From contig CM069449.1 in assembly GCA_035610835.1 (NCBI GenBank), positions 7,648,542 through 7,712,541 of the forward strand: a stretch of 64,000 bases of DNA, written 5' to 3'. The translations under genes and the position numbers were made by a program. Shown here piece after piece: positions 52,597-63,771 of this stretch. This DNA comes from Ophiura sarsii. Its lineage: Eukaryota > Echinodermata > Ophiuroidea > Amphilepidida > Ophiuridae. Position 1 is the first letter of the stretch. Every line of letters starts with the position of its first letter. The notes below the pieces were generated by a model. That model was not told the origin of the DNA. It saw nothing but the letters and a program-made list of their open reading frames with translations, and did not search any database.

Positions 52597-52729
52597 CTTT
52601 ATTGATGTCTTTAGACGGGCTTCAGACATCATGACAAAGATTTGGTAACTACACTTGACGGCTTCGGTTTATGTTCACTTCACCATCATTTATGTCAGTA
52701 CGAGTACAAACACATGCAGTAGGCTTTTA
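52597..52729 (-). other. Candidate duplicated exon 1 (5' exon of the kinase or unknown)
   Basis: Reverse strand: acceptor TTTATTTTACAG, 133 nt, donor AAAG/GTAGGTG. Near the end it has ATG ATG TCT GAA followed by an open frame to the donor. The paralogous stretch at 55012-55136 keeps both splice sites. Link to the kinase is inference from strand and position only. Confidence 0.3.
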
Positions 52730-53347
52730 CTGTAAAATAAATGCAGGGATTAGTACAAAATTATTAAAATAGGCTTAGGGAGCGTTCATAAATACTTTGG
52801 GTGGGCGGTGGAGTGGCTGGCCAAATTTTATTTTGGTACATCAACACTTTTTGACCCCCCCCCCCCCCCTCTCTCTCGCTATGCCTATTATTTTTACCAC
52901 CCCCCCCCCTTTTTCTTGATAACTGAACCAGAATTTTTTTCTCCCCCCCCCCCCCCCCCCCTTAACTTATCATTTTTCTGACCTCTTGTCAAGGTCAAGA
53001 AACATAGTTAATATATAGTTATACTATTTTACATAAAGACCTTATTGTTGTGATTTACTAGAGCATATTCTCAATTTTATCAGAAACATAGGCCGGTACA
53101 TAATATTCTATTCTGTACATGGCCACAGCTTGGAGGGCAGAAGATACAAAATCTGGAGCGAGTCAGGACTCGCACATCTTTACCAGTGGCCAGGGGGGCG
53201 TAACAGAGGTTGATTGTCAGGGGGGCACAGCCAAAAAGATTCCTGGTTAGAATAATTCCGTCCCGGAATTGTTCGTAAAAGGTTGCCCCAAATTTTTTCC
53301 CCAGTCACCTTGTGAATTTCACATAAGTGTGTGTGTGTGTGTGGGGT

Positions 53348-53390
<43 letters not shown>

Positions 53391-53391
<1 letters not shown>

Positions 53392-53575
53392 AGGGTCAAA
53401 AAAATGTGCACGGTCACAAAATTTCACAGTACAAAAAGCACAACAGTCAACAATTTGGGGGGGGGGGGGTAGGGTCAAAAAATTCGCACGGTCACAAAAT
53501 TTCACTGTACGAAAAGCACAACAGTCAACAATTTGTTGACTGTGGTGCTTTTTGTACTGCGAAATTTTCTTTCTT
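53391..53575. repeat. Two direct and one inverted copy of an ATTTCAC.GTAC.AAAAGCACAAC repeat
   Basis: GGTCACAAAATTTCACAGTA and AAAGCACAACAGTCAACAAT occur twice in direct order, then once inverted (TTGTTGACTGTGGTGCTTTT), giving a hairpin. Adjacent GT and poly-G runs are low-complexity. Confidence 0.75.
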
Positions 53576-54149
53576 TCCCCTTTTTTTCTCCTTTTCCTTT
53601 TTCTTTTTCCTCCCTTTTTCCTTTCTCTCTCTTTTCTTTCCCTTTCCCCCTTCTTTTCCTCTCCCCCATTTTTCCTGGTGGGTATGTTTGAATTTCCTGC
53701 TGAGCACCTTCAGGGGGGCCTCCCCTGCCCCCCGGCTGTTACGCCACTGCCAGTGGGATGTTATCAGGGGTGTGGTCTCCATTCCCCAAAGACACAACTT
53801 TTGCACGATTATCTGTTCTTGAAAGACATGCATGTGTAGCGCAAATTCTTTTCTGCTTTTTATTTCATTACATGAAACTGGCCATACTTAAGATGATATT
53901 CCTTGACCTGCGCGAGCGAGTGTGTGTAGCGGGCGATAAAATTGCTATTTTATACTACATTTGGTTTCAATTCCCACTGACTGACGTTTTGAAATGGGAT
54001 ATTAGTAAATATTTAAACTTCTCTGAATCGGTGTAATTCCCCCTGAATGAGTCAAAGATAGTGGTGGGGGGGGGGGGGGGGCTCCCCCTCCCCACAATCC
54101 ATAGCACCACTGCTTTTTTACCTAAACTTGGAATTTTGGATCAGCCCTC

Positions 54150-54440
54150 AATTCTCGAGAAACAAATTGAAGCAGATTTTCTTGCAGATTTACATTTCTG
54201 ATCATAAATCATAAAATACATTCCAAGTTACAGGTCGATACGATTCCTAATTACTTCAAAGTCATGGTTTTATAGAGTGAAAATTGACCCAACAGTTTAT
54301 TTTTTACTCTAAATTCACTCTAAATGTTGAGGGTAATTTCTAGAATCGTATCTGTATCTTGGAATACATTTATGATTTATGATCAGAAATGTAAATCTGC
54401 AAGTAAATCTGTTTCCAAAAAGATTCGAGGATTGACGGCG
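54150..54440. repeat. Palindrome of the TTCTTGCAGATTTACATTTC repeat
   Basis: The left arm TTTACATTTCTGATCATAAA is mirrored by TTTATGATCAGAAATGTAAA about 175 bp later, with flanking blocks also inverted. Single-arm fragments lie at 12760 and 29645. Confidence 0.75.
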
Positions 54441-54846
54441 TCTCCTGGAAAAGATATTGACTTGCCACCCCCCACACTATATGGAAAGGTATGGCTGCTG
54501 GCTGCCGCACCTGGCCCGTCACCCACCTGTACAGATGGGGATCCCTCTCTAAATTTGTATGCCATCACAACATTGTGAGACTGTGAGTGTGAATCCGGGT
54601 TTGAAATGTTAAATGTCACTGAAACCTATGAACAAAATACTGTGCATAGGTAAGCAGGGGTCAGGGGGTGAAGGCCCTAGAAAATGTTGACATTAACGAG
54701 TGTTTAACAAATTTTGAACCCTATAATTAAGGGTTTTCAAAACTTTTTTGACCCCCTTTGCAGAGTATCAGCATTTTTGGACCGCCCCCCCCCCCCCCTT
54801 ATAATTTTTCCACGCCATACCAACCAAAGTGTTTATGAACGCTCCC

Positions 54847-55190
54847 TTAGATCTGAATGAAATGTTTTTGTTAGTGGCGTTTTTCGCGAAAAGAATTTGT
54901 TACAATGTTCACACTCATAGGGCATTCATGTAAAATGACATCACTGATCAATATTTACAATGTGGATGGTAATTCATTTAAACTAAATTTATTTAAAATT
55001 CAAACACCCACCTTTCTGTATTGACATCTTCAGACACCCTGGCACTGGCGAAGATTTGGAAACTACACTTGACACCTTCGGATTTTGTTCACTTAACCAT
55101 CACTACATTTTGTACGTCAGTACAAGTAGGCTTTTGCTGTAAAATGAATACAGAAGTAAAAAAAATATTAAAATATAGGCTTTAGATCTG
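54847..55190. repeat. Segmental duplication, unit 2 (no SINE)
   Basis: Counterpart of 52150-52777, lacking both the SINE and the Harbinger-like element. It serves as the empty allele for both insertions. Confidence 0.75.
55012..55136 (-). other. Candidate duplicated exon 2
   Basis: Reverse strand: acceptor TTCATTTTACAG, 125 nt, donor AAAG/GTGGGTG. Diverged from 52597-52729 but with both splice sites kept. The start ATG of unit 1 is not conserved, and an ATG in another frame precedes TCAATACAGAAAG. Confidence 0.25.
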
Positions 55191-55477
55191 AATGCAGATG
55201 TTCACATTCTATAGTTGCTAACAGTAATAACATGAGCCTTGATGTGATTAGGACTAGGAGATTTGTTTAGTCTATTTGTGATGAGATCGTACTGTTTGTA
55301 ACCCGAGGATGCGGTTTGCACGTTGATGCAATATTGACCAGGAAGTAAAGTTATCTATTTAAATGTCTTTCTTCTGTAGTCACTTTTATTATTCAACAAC
55401 TGTGCTGTATTTTCTGAAACAATAATACAGAGATAAACAATACTAAATATGCACATAAATGGGGATGGATAAACGGT

Positions 55478-55905
55478 GAGTTATGGGGCGGTAAGTTATG
55501 GGAGAGTTTCGGCAAGACCAGCCGGCGAGTTGCGGTAAGACCACCCGGTGAGTTACGGTAAGACCAATCCGGTGAGTTACGGTAAGACCAATCCGACGAG
55601 TTACGGTAAGACCAGCTGGCAAGTTACGGTAAGACCAGCCGGCGAGTTACGGTAAGACCAAGCCCGCGAGTTACGGTAAGACCAGCCCGCGAGTTACGGT
55701 AAGACCAGCCGGCGAGTTACGGTAAGACCAGCCGGCGAGTCACTGTAAGACCAGACGGCGAGTTAAGGTAAGACCAGCCGGCGCGTTACGGTAAGACCAG
55801 CCGGCGAGTTACGGTAAGACCAGCCGGCGAGTCACTGTAAGACCAGACGGCGAGTTACGGTAAGACCAGCCGGCGAGTTACGGTAAGACCAGACGGCGAA
55901 TTCTG
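55478..55905. repeat. 23-bp minisatellite CGAGTTACGGTAAGACCAGC
   Basis: About 17 units of GGCGAGTTACGGTAAGACCA with minor changes. A variant unit GAGTCACTGTAAGACCAGAC recurs every four units (55738, 55830), showing higher-order copying. Confidence 0.95.
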
Positions 55906-56007
55906 AATCAGAAGCAAAATCATTCCTAGCAGGTGTCCGAATTGTCCAGCCTGGCAAATTTGCCAGTGGACTGGCAAATATGCCCGCTAATATTTGCCAG
56001 TATTTAC

Positions 56008-56480
56008 GGTTAATCCAAAAGTAGCGCTTCCACACAAAAAATGGCATATTCTACCCTTTATATATCAATTGTTTAACTCAATACCTAAATATTTTGTGTC
56101 GCTTCAAAAACATTCTTGGTTGCGTTTTGCCAGAAAAATGATGAAATTTCAGTCATTTTGTGGCAAGTGGACATTTGCCAGTATTTACACTATACAGTTA
56201 ATCCAAAAGTAGCGCTTCCACACAAAAATGGCATATTCTACCCTTCATATATCAATTGTTTAACTCAATACCTAAATATTTTGTGTCGCTTCAAAAAAAT
56301 TCTTCGTTGCGTTTTGCCAGAAAAATGATGAAATTTCAGTCATTTTGTGGCAAGTGGACATTTGCCAGTATTTACACTTTTACAGTTAATCCAAAAGTAG
56401 CGCTTCCACACACAAAATGGCATCTTCTATTCGTCATGTATCGATAGCTGAACTTGATACCAATATATTTTGTGTCGCTT
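56008..56480. repeat. Three tandem copies of a 187-bp unit
   Basis: Units start TTAATCCAAAAGTAGCGCTT at about 56010, 56199 and 56386 and share ACCTAAATATTTTGTGTCGC and TGGCAAGTGGACATTTGCCA. The last is partial and more diverged. Confidence 0.9.
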
Positions 56481-56506
56481 AAAAACAATTCATGGTTACA
56501 TTTTAC

Positions 56507-56900
56507 TAGGGGGGGGGGGGGCACTCAACTTTTTTTTGGGTAGGGGTGTGCCGCCCAGGGTCTCAAAAAGGGGGCTACAGAACTGAACGGAGTGGATTTT
56601 ATGCCTAAAAATAGGGTCTTAAATTCTCAAAAAATAGGTCTTGAGAACTGGCCTATAGTACAATTTTCGATTTATTTTGGTTTAAGAACGCAACATTTTC
56701 GAAGAATTGGGGCTTTGGAACACAAAATTGGGGCTTTGGAACCACAAATTTCGCGATTTTTGAATTTTCAATAAAATTGGGGTCTGATGCAGGCTCAAAA
56801 GGGGGTCATAAGAACTAGCAGCAGAGGGTGAAAAAGGGGGGTCTTCACTCTTCAGCGGGGCACATACCTATACCCTTTTCAAATGTCAGTGCCCCCCCCC
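56507..56900. mobile_element. G-tract-bounded MITE
   Basis: It starts with a G-run then GCACTCAAC and ends GTCAGTGC then a C-run. It carries internal GGGGTCT-type repeats. Inverted G/C-run termini and G-rich direct repeats suggest a short non-autonomous element. Confidence 0.55.
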
Positions 56901-57429
56901 GGGATTGTGCCGCCCATCACTACAAAAACTTTTTTACAATAGACAAAAACTTTTGCTTGATGCTGAATGGATGTTTCTGACACACCCCTTGTACTATTTC
57001 ATTGGCCACAAGTACTCATTTAGGCTAGTGGATCCCTAGTGGGTCAGTCTCAAACCCAAAATCACAGAATGTTCTTCATCTCTTCAACAAGTATCAGAAG
57101 TTGCTTAATTCAAACAGGAAATCAAACATAAACCTAACCCCAACAGATTTTTACTCCATTGGAACAATTATTTTGGGTTTCAAACATGAAAAATAGTGAA
57201 TTTATTACGCATTTTGTCTTGGTGGGAGAATTTGGCCACTAAATCGGTGGCCAAATTTGGACACCTGCTAGGAATGAAATTCATGAAAATTACTTGATCC
57301 CGGACTTGAATTTGATGTGCAGCTTTTGATTTTAAATCCTCTACAGCGCCATGTCATGGCTTGTTGAATATCACACAAGTATGTTTCATGAAATAATACA
57401 TAAATATCGTTTAAAAACTTACCTTGTTT

Positions 57430-57570
57430 GACCGCAACCCGGACGGACTGCAACACAATATAACATGACAACAAACGTCCGATGGCCGCAGCGGAGACTT
57501 GCGTTGCGTGTGAATGTTGTCATGTTGCCTGGGCTATCCCATAATATTTCGACCAATCACGATTTTTTTA
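57430..57570 (-). promoter_or_regulatory. Promoter/first-exon-like block
   Basis: Reverse strand: an ATTGG box (57551-57555), a CpG-dense stretch around CGCAACGCAAGTCTCCGC, and a strong donor CAAACAAG/GTAAGT at 57420. It fits a 5' exon and promoter for a minus-strand gene such as the kinase, but no expression evidence is available. Confidence 0.25.
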
Positions 57571-57596
57571 GCGATGTTTACACACTTGCAAATGAG

Positions 57597-57795
57597 TAAA
57601 CGTGTCGAAGGCGACCCATTAAAATCCATTGACTCATGTCTACGTTTTACGTGGGTCAATTCAAATGGGTCCAGACTACACAGACCCATCTCACGTGAGT
57701 CAACGTGTCGAACGACCCATTAAAATTCATTGACTCATCTTACGTGGGTCAGTTCAAATGGGTCGGAACGCACCGACTCATCATAGGTGAGTCGC
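57597..57795. repeat. Two tandem copies of an about 100-bp unit rich in GGGTC/GACCC
   Basis: AACGTGTCGAA.GCGACCCATTAAAAT, TACGTGGGTCA.TTCAAATGGG and GTGAGTC recur in order. Multiple GACCCAT and ATGGGTC motifs can pair as hairpins. Confidence 0.7.
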
Positions 57796-57799
57796 TTCG

Positions 57800-59420
57800 C
57801 TGGGACACGGCCACTTGACACAGATAGACGGGTAATGTGAGATGACCCACTGCAAATGAGTCACTTGACCCATCTTTGACCCAGAAAAGTTTTCTGTGCA
57901 TGCTATGATAGCGTATAATGTTCTAAATTTTAATAACAAACTTACATTTTCCATTTTTTTGTTGGCGGGATATTCAAATATGATGTATTTAATCCTAACT
58001 GTGTGTGGAAAAATGAAGTCGATCGCATTTTTCGTTTGTCTTTGGTGACCCTCTTCACCTTATTTATATAATTAAATGCAATAATTATATTGTATACTTG
58101 TTAATTATCACAATTGATTAATTAATTAAATCAAGACTAATTGATATAGTACAATAGTTGCGATGGTTACCATGTAGTTTGTATACATATATGATTAGAA
58201 ACCTACTTGATGCAAGGTGCAGTTATAATTCCTGATAGTATGCGTTTGAACTTTTAAATTGCGGCAATTATGACTTTCATTGTATTGGTATCCACAGAAT
58301 ATTGTTTTTCAAAATGTGTGCAAATAATTATATAGAAAATGATCATACAATGTAAATCATAAAATTGTCCATTTAGTTATATTTGGATTGACACCCTGAA
58401 TATTATAAATATAAGATAGTATCCAGCTAGCTTAATGTTATGATCTGAAACGTATGTAGTCTACTCCAGCACAGCTATCATGCGGTTATCAACTCCAAAA
58501 TTATTTGTAGACTTTAGAGGTTTCTTCTCGTGGAATTTTCCCACTCTACATTTTGATCCCCCTGTATATTACATCTTTGTCGACTAAATTCTGTTATAAT
58601 TATCTTTCTTTATTTAGGTATCTAACCCAATGGTTCAAAACATAATTTCTGCCGCAAAACTCAAAATAGAATTTATTTTGTCTCTATAAAGCATTGTTTT
58701 CGATTATTTCATATACATGATTTTGGCCACCCTGTATATTTTAATGGAGAACGATTGGTCGATTTACTTTTTATTTTACTGAAAGCCCTATATCATGCCT
58801 TCTTACTACTATACTTGTTTTTAATGTGATACTTTAGCAAAGAAATAACATGGGTATATCAAACATAATTTAAAAAACCTGTATAATATCACTTAGTATT
58901 CACATATCTAGTATCCTGGTATTTATAGGTTTCCAAATATCTTTACTCCGTGTAGATCGGATGTATTTATAATAAAAGTTATGTGGATTTGAATCAAAAT
59001 TGGTAAATAGGTGAGTTTATAAAATGTTTACTTTTACGCACATGAGCGTATAAAATGTTAACCACAACCAACGCTCTACCAACTAAAAAATCATTAGAAA
59101 GCTATAAGATAACCCGTCTGCTTCAATAACAAATCTGTAAAATTTAATCGCAGGTTTTAAGATATTTGAATATTGAAAAGGACCCTCATTTGTAAAGTCG
59201 AAGTTATAGAAACAGATGGGTTTATATACAAAGTACGCCGGAATCGAAAAGGCCCTCTAAGGAGAAGAGGGACACCATTTGTTTTCTACGCATGCGCTTC
59301 GGGTTTGTCCACCAAACTCGTTGACAAATTCGTATTGAGTATGTACTGAAATGCAAGATTCCAATGATGATTAATAGATTACATCAATGTTTCCATTAAG
59401 GTGCGGGATTGTAACTTTTT
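57800..59420. other. AT-rich intergenic, nothing recognised
   Basis: No gene, array or inverted repeat could be supported. Confidence 0.4.
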
Positions 59421-59429
59421 GGTATTATC

Positions 59430-60305
59430 CTCGAGAATATCTAATTATTACGATATTAAGATATTTAGATATAAGCTATTTAGATATATGAGATATTTGG
59501 ATAATGATGTTTGAATATTACGCTATTTAGTTATTTAGATATTAACCTCAGGAATATCTGATTAGCTAGGTCTATTACGCTATTAAGATATTTTATATAG
59601 ATAATTGGTTTAGATATTCAGCTATTAAGATATTCAGATATTAGGTTTAGATATTATGCTATTTAGATATTTTAGATATTTGGATAATGATGTTTGGATA
59701 TTACGCTATTTAGCCTTTTAATTAGATATTATCTTAATAGCCAAAATATCCGATATTGACGATATTGTGCTATTTAAAAAAATCAAACTTGGAACTTTTT
59801 GTCTTTTCCACTGACGCTATTAAGATATTGGCGGCTAATTAGATATCATAATAGCCAAAATAACCGATATTGATGCAATTTTGCTATTTTTAAAAATAAA
59901 AAAATAAAAAACTTGGAACTTTGTGTCTTTCCCACTGACGCTATTAAGATATTAGCGGCTAATTAGATATTATCTTAATAGCAAAAATATCCGATATTGA
60001 CGCAATTTTGCTACTTTGAAGAAAAAAACTTTTTAAACTCAGAAACTTTTTGTCTTTCAAACGGACGATATTAAGATATTAGCGGCTCCGATATTGACGC
60101 AATTTTGCTATTTTGAAAGAAAAAACATTTTGAAACTCTGAACTTTTTGTCTTTCAAACGGACGCTATTAAGATATTAGCGGCTAATCAGATATTATCTT
60201 AATAGCAAAAATATCCGATATTGACGATATTACGCTATTTAAAAAAAATTGAAACTCAGAACTTTTTGTCTTTCAAACTGACGATTAATAGCGGCTAATT
60301 ACTGT
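59430..60305. repeat. AT-rich tandem repeats: ATTAAGATATTTAG units, then about five 120-130-bp units
   Basis: 59430-59740 is built from TATTTAGATATTA motifs. From 59745 each unit holds CTTTTTGTCTTTC, GACGCTATTAAGATATTAGC, GGCTAATTAGATATTATCTT, and ATATCCGATATTGACG. The motif TTAAGATATTAGC/TATCTTAATAGC is self-complementary, so each unit can fold. Confidence 0.85.
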
Positions 60306-60790
60306 AAAAGCCAATATTTTCGCGTAAAGATATTTTCGCGCATTTTGATATCATAGACATTTCGTGAATTTTTTTCTTTTTGCGGGCGACCTCTGGATGC
60401 AAGTGCATGAATGTTGAAAACAATATTTTTTGCGTGTTATAATTTTCGCGGAAAAATATTTTGCGCAAAAAACCCGCAAAATTACAGGTTGGCCACTGAA
60501 TTTAAGTACAAATGACTTCCTTGATAAATAATAAGGTCGTTCTTTAAAAGTCCAATCTACAATGATAAAGCTCCATCAAATTACAAATTGTTCAGGTATC
60601 TGTGGCTGTCTCCCAATATTGCATTGTATGACCGATAGCTAAATATATTATGAGTCGTTCTGTAAAAGGTCCGTCGCGAATTGTTTTTTTCGCGGGCGAC
60701 CTCTGGATGCAAGTGCATGAATGTTGAAAACAATATTTTCGCGTGTTATAATTTTCGTGGAGAAATATTTTGCGCGCGGTAATCTTACTA
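60305..60790. repeat. TTTTCGCG repeat family, copies 1-2
   Basis: Blocks AAAGATATTTTCGCGCATTT, GGGCGACCTCTGGATGCAAG, TTTCGCGGAAAAATATTTTG and ATTACAGGTTGGCC recur here and at 61755-62500. Many are inverted TTTTCGCG/CGCGAAAA pairs. Confidence 0.8.
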
Positions 60791-61084
60791 TAAATCTGGA
60801 AACGGTGTGTGTTTGTGTGGGGGGTGTTTGTTTGTGTGTTTGTTATCCTTATTTCTCCGTTAGTTGTGATCAAAGTGGCGCTTAATTTGCATGACAGATA
60901 GAGGAAATAACGGGAAGGGTGTTAAAGTGTATTTCAGTGAAATTGGTTAACAATTGGCTCCAAAAACAGCAAAATATCTCTCAGATTTGGCTCATAAATG
61001 CCACAGAATTGAACAACATTGAGCGTCGCGTGCATGTATGCGCAAGGGCTCACTGTCGCGGCACACGCACTCTACACATGGCGC

Positions 61085-61745
61085 AGAAGCCACACGGGAA
61101 ATGGTTATATAGGCCAGTTGGTAGGGTATGGTGTCATGTTGTAATGTTGGGGGGTGTAAACCACGGGAAATGGTTTAGGATATGCCTAGGGTTATAATGG
61201 TACAAGTAGCGTTTTGCGGGGGTTAGTGAAGCAACCTGATTTCTTTACTTTAAGTTGGCATGCCAAACAATCGATGGGACCGAGGGTTAATGAAGAAGCC
61301 ACTGGAAATGGTTTAGGGAGGGTTGTGATTATAATCAACCTGGTTGGGATGTGTGTATGGAGGGTGGGGGGGGGGGGGGGGGGGGGTAAACCACGGGAAA
61401 TGTTTTAGGATAGGGTTAAGAGTTAATGAAGTAGCCACGGGAAATGATTAGGAGGGTTATGATTATAAATCCACCTGGTTGGTGTAGTTGCAGTGTGTGG
61501 GGGGGGGGGGGGGGGCGGTTGAAAGGGGTTTATGTGGTTTTAAAAGTACGGAAGGTTAACTTGATGCGTTTTGAAAGGTAGGGGTTAATAAAGTAGCCAC
61601 GGTATATGGTTAGGAGGGATATGGTTACAAATCAACCTAATTGGGGGTGGGGTTGTAGGGGTTTATAATGCCTTTATGAGGGATGTGGTTATAAATCAAC
61701 CTGGTTGGGGGGGGGGGGGTTGTAGGGGGTTTATGTGGTTTCAGT
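61085..61745. repeat. Tandem repeat with CCACGGGAAATGGTTTAGGA and G-tracts
   Basis: Five or more units of roughly 90-150 bp with AAATGGTTTAGG, ATAAATCAACCTGGTTGGGG and a variable poly-G run. Tract lengths may be assembly artefacts. Confidence 0.75.
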
Positions 61746-61754
61746 AGGTAATGT

Positions 61755-62500
61755 AGCATAGCCAATATTTTTGCGTAAAGATATTTTCGCGCATTTTGAT
61801 ATAGACATTTCGCGAATTGTTCGAAAAGCGCAAAATTACAGGTTGGCCACGGGTGACCTCGGGATGCTAGCATGAATGTTGAAAACAATATTTTGGCGTG
61901 ATATAATTTTTGCGAAAAGCGCAAAATTACAGGTTGGCCACGGGCGACCTCTGGATGCAAGTGCATGAATGTTGATATTTTCGCGTGTTATAATTTTCGC
62001 GGAAAAATATTTTGCGAGAAAAGCGCAAAATAACAGGTTGGCGACTGAATTTGAGGTACAAATGATTGCCTTAATATGATAAGATCGTTCTTTAAAATTC
62101 CAATCTACAATGATAAAGCTCCATCAAATTCCAAATTGTTCAGGTATCTGTGCCTGTCTCTTAATATTGCATTGTGGGACTTCTTTTTTTTTAGCTAAAA
62201 TATATTACGGGTCGTTCTTTAAAGGGCCCGTCAACTTAGTAATTACAGGTTGGCCACAGGCGACTTCTGGATGCAAGTGCATGAATGTTAAAAACTATAT
62301 TTTCGCGTGTTATAATTTTCGCGGAAAAATACAGGTTGGCCCCTGAATTTAGGTACAAATGAAATGACTTCCTTAATAAATGATAAGATCGTTCTTTGAT
62401 GTCTTGGTATGTCTTGGTATCTGCAGCTACCCAGGTAAATTTAAAAGCCTTTAGGGACCGATAGCTAAAATATATTATGCGTCGTTTTTTAAAAGCCCCA
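61755..62500. repeat. TTTTCGCG repeat family, further copies
   Basis: At least four partial copies of the unit at 60305-60790, in the same orientation, with differing truncations, including GATAAGATCGTTCTTTAAA and CCGATAGCTAAAATATATTA. Confidence 0.75.
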
Positions 62501-62764
62501 GCTAAATTAAAAGCCCCGTATGAATTGTTATGGTATCGTGTTTTTTTGTTGTTGAAAATCTTTAATATTTTTTGAATTATCGACCAAAAAGTGCCCAAAA
62601 ATGTGTTTTTTTACCAAAAATGGTGATTTTCACGATTTTGGAGGTTTTTTTAGCACTTTTTAAGTTACAACAGTTTTACGGAGGCTGTGCCGAGGGTGCA
62701 CAGCCCCCTTAAGGCCCATTGAGATACCAAAGACGAATAATGAACGTTATCACAAATTAGAAAC

Positions 62765-62993
62765 ACTACCGGGACGCCCGTCCTTCGGACAGGCTCTCCC
62801 GCTAGGGAGTAGGGCCTACCAGATAGAACACCTACGAAATGAAACAACACATAAGTGTTGGGAAATTTATAACCGTCATTACCCAAAGTTTTATCCCATT
62901 TTTTATACTTTTAAGGAACCATTCTATTTCATTCCACCTCGTGACCCTCGCTGTTACGCAATTTAGTATCGCATTTCTTCTTTCTTTTACATT
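62765..62993. repeat. 229-bp direct repeat, copy 1, with GC hairpin
   Basis: Nearly identical to 63772-64000 (offset 1007 bp). It begins with a hairpin GCCCGTCC-TTC-GGAC(A/G)GGC inside an outer GCGGGA/TCCCGC stem, followed by AGTAGGGCCTACCAGATAGA and ending near TTCTTCTTTCTTTTACAT. Confidence 0.9.
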
Positions 62994-63771
62994 AGGCCTA
63001 CATCATTAAACCATAAATAAAATTAAACCCCCTCGTCCCGGCCTTCTGCCCGGCCCGCCCGCCACCCCCGCACCGTGCTTATCTCAACACCCAAGGCATA
63101 AACCTTAACCATCTCCCCAAGCTGTATCCCCTGGTTTATAATTTTGTCCACACTATTTCCTTCCACCTCGTGACCCTTCCTGTTAGTGTTACGCAATTAA
63201 GTATCACATTTCTTCATTAACCTCTGCCTCCCAAACCTTATTACCTCATGGCCTCCCCTCGCCCCGCCCGCCCCGTGCTTATCTAAACCTTCAAGGCCTA
63301 AATTAACCAACCCCCGTAGCGTGTTTCAGTAACTCCCTGCCTCCCAAACCTCATTACTTCATGGCCTCCCCTCGCCCCGCCCGCCCTTCCCCTGCCGTCT
63401 CTCGCCCGCCGTCCCCGCCCCGTCCCCGCCCCTACCGCCGTTCCCGCCCCTACCGCCGTTCCCGCCCCTACCGCCGTTCCCGCCCGCCGTTCCCGCCCGC
63501 CGTTCCCGCCCCTACCGCCGTTCCCGCCCGCCACGTGCTTATACACCCTAAGGCCTAAATTAATCAACTCCACTCCAGTAGCGCAGCGTATTTCTCCAAT
63601 ATTTGTCCGCCCGCGTGTGTAGGGAGCGTGCGTGTAGTGCGTGTGAGCGTTTATTTTACATGGCTCACTACGCCGCGTTATGTGTTACGCGCTCGACTGC
63701 ATGGTTGCAGTACGCACCGAACAATAAACAAACATGGCAACATACATACAACATACGGCTAATTATAGTAA
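62994..63771. repeat. C-rich spacer with sub-repeats and an 18-bp minisatellite
   Basis: CCACCTCGTGACCCTTCCTG (63163) repeats text from the flanking copies. CCTCATGGCCTCCCCTCGCC occurs twice (63245, 63358). TACCGCCGTTCCCGCCCC units tile 63420-63535. Open frames here are products of the repeats. Confidence 0.75.

Larger units (their letters stand above)
52150..52777. repeat. Segmental duplication, unit 1 (contains the SINE)
   Basis: TTGTTACAATGTTCACACTC, TACAATGTGGATGG, AACTACACTTGAC and TATTAAAATAGGCTTA occur in the same order and orientation in unit 2 at 54860-55190. Similarity is about 80% by eye. Confidence 0.75.
52778..54846. mobile_element. Harbinger-like TIR element with TTA duplication
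   Basis: 2069 bp with inverted ends GGGAGCGTTCATAAA(T/C)AC and TTA flanks. The interior is rich in poly-C and poly-G tracts and carries further repeats (53391-53575, 54150-54440). The uninterrupted joint AGGCTTTAGATCTGAATG near 55186 shows the empty site. No transposase. Confidence 0.8.

Noticed and set aside
53269..53560. Poly-Gly and poly-Pro frames
   Set aside because: They cross poly-G/C tracts whose length is unreliable, and show no domain.
63298..63573. Gly/Arg-rich and Pro/Arg-rich frames
   Set aside because: They translate an 18-bp GC minisatellite; no non-repeat domain is present.
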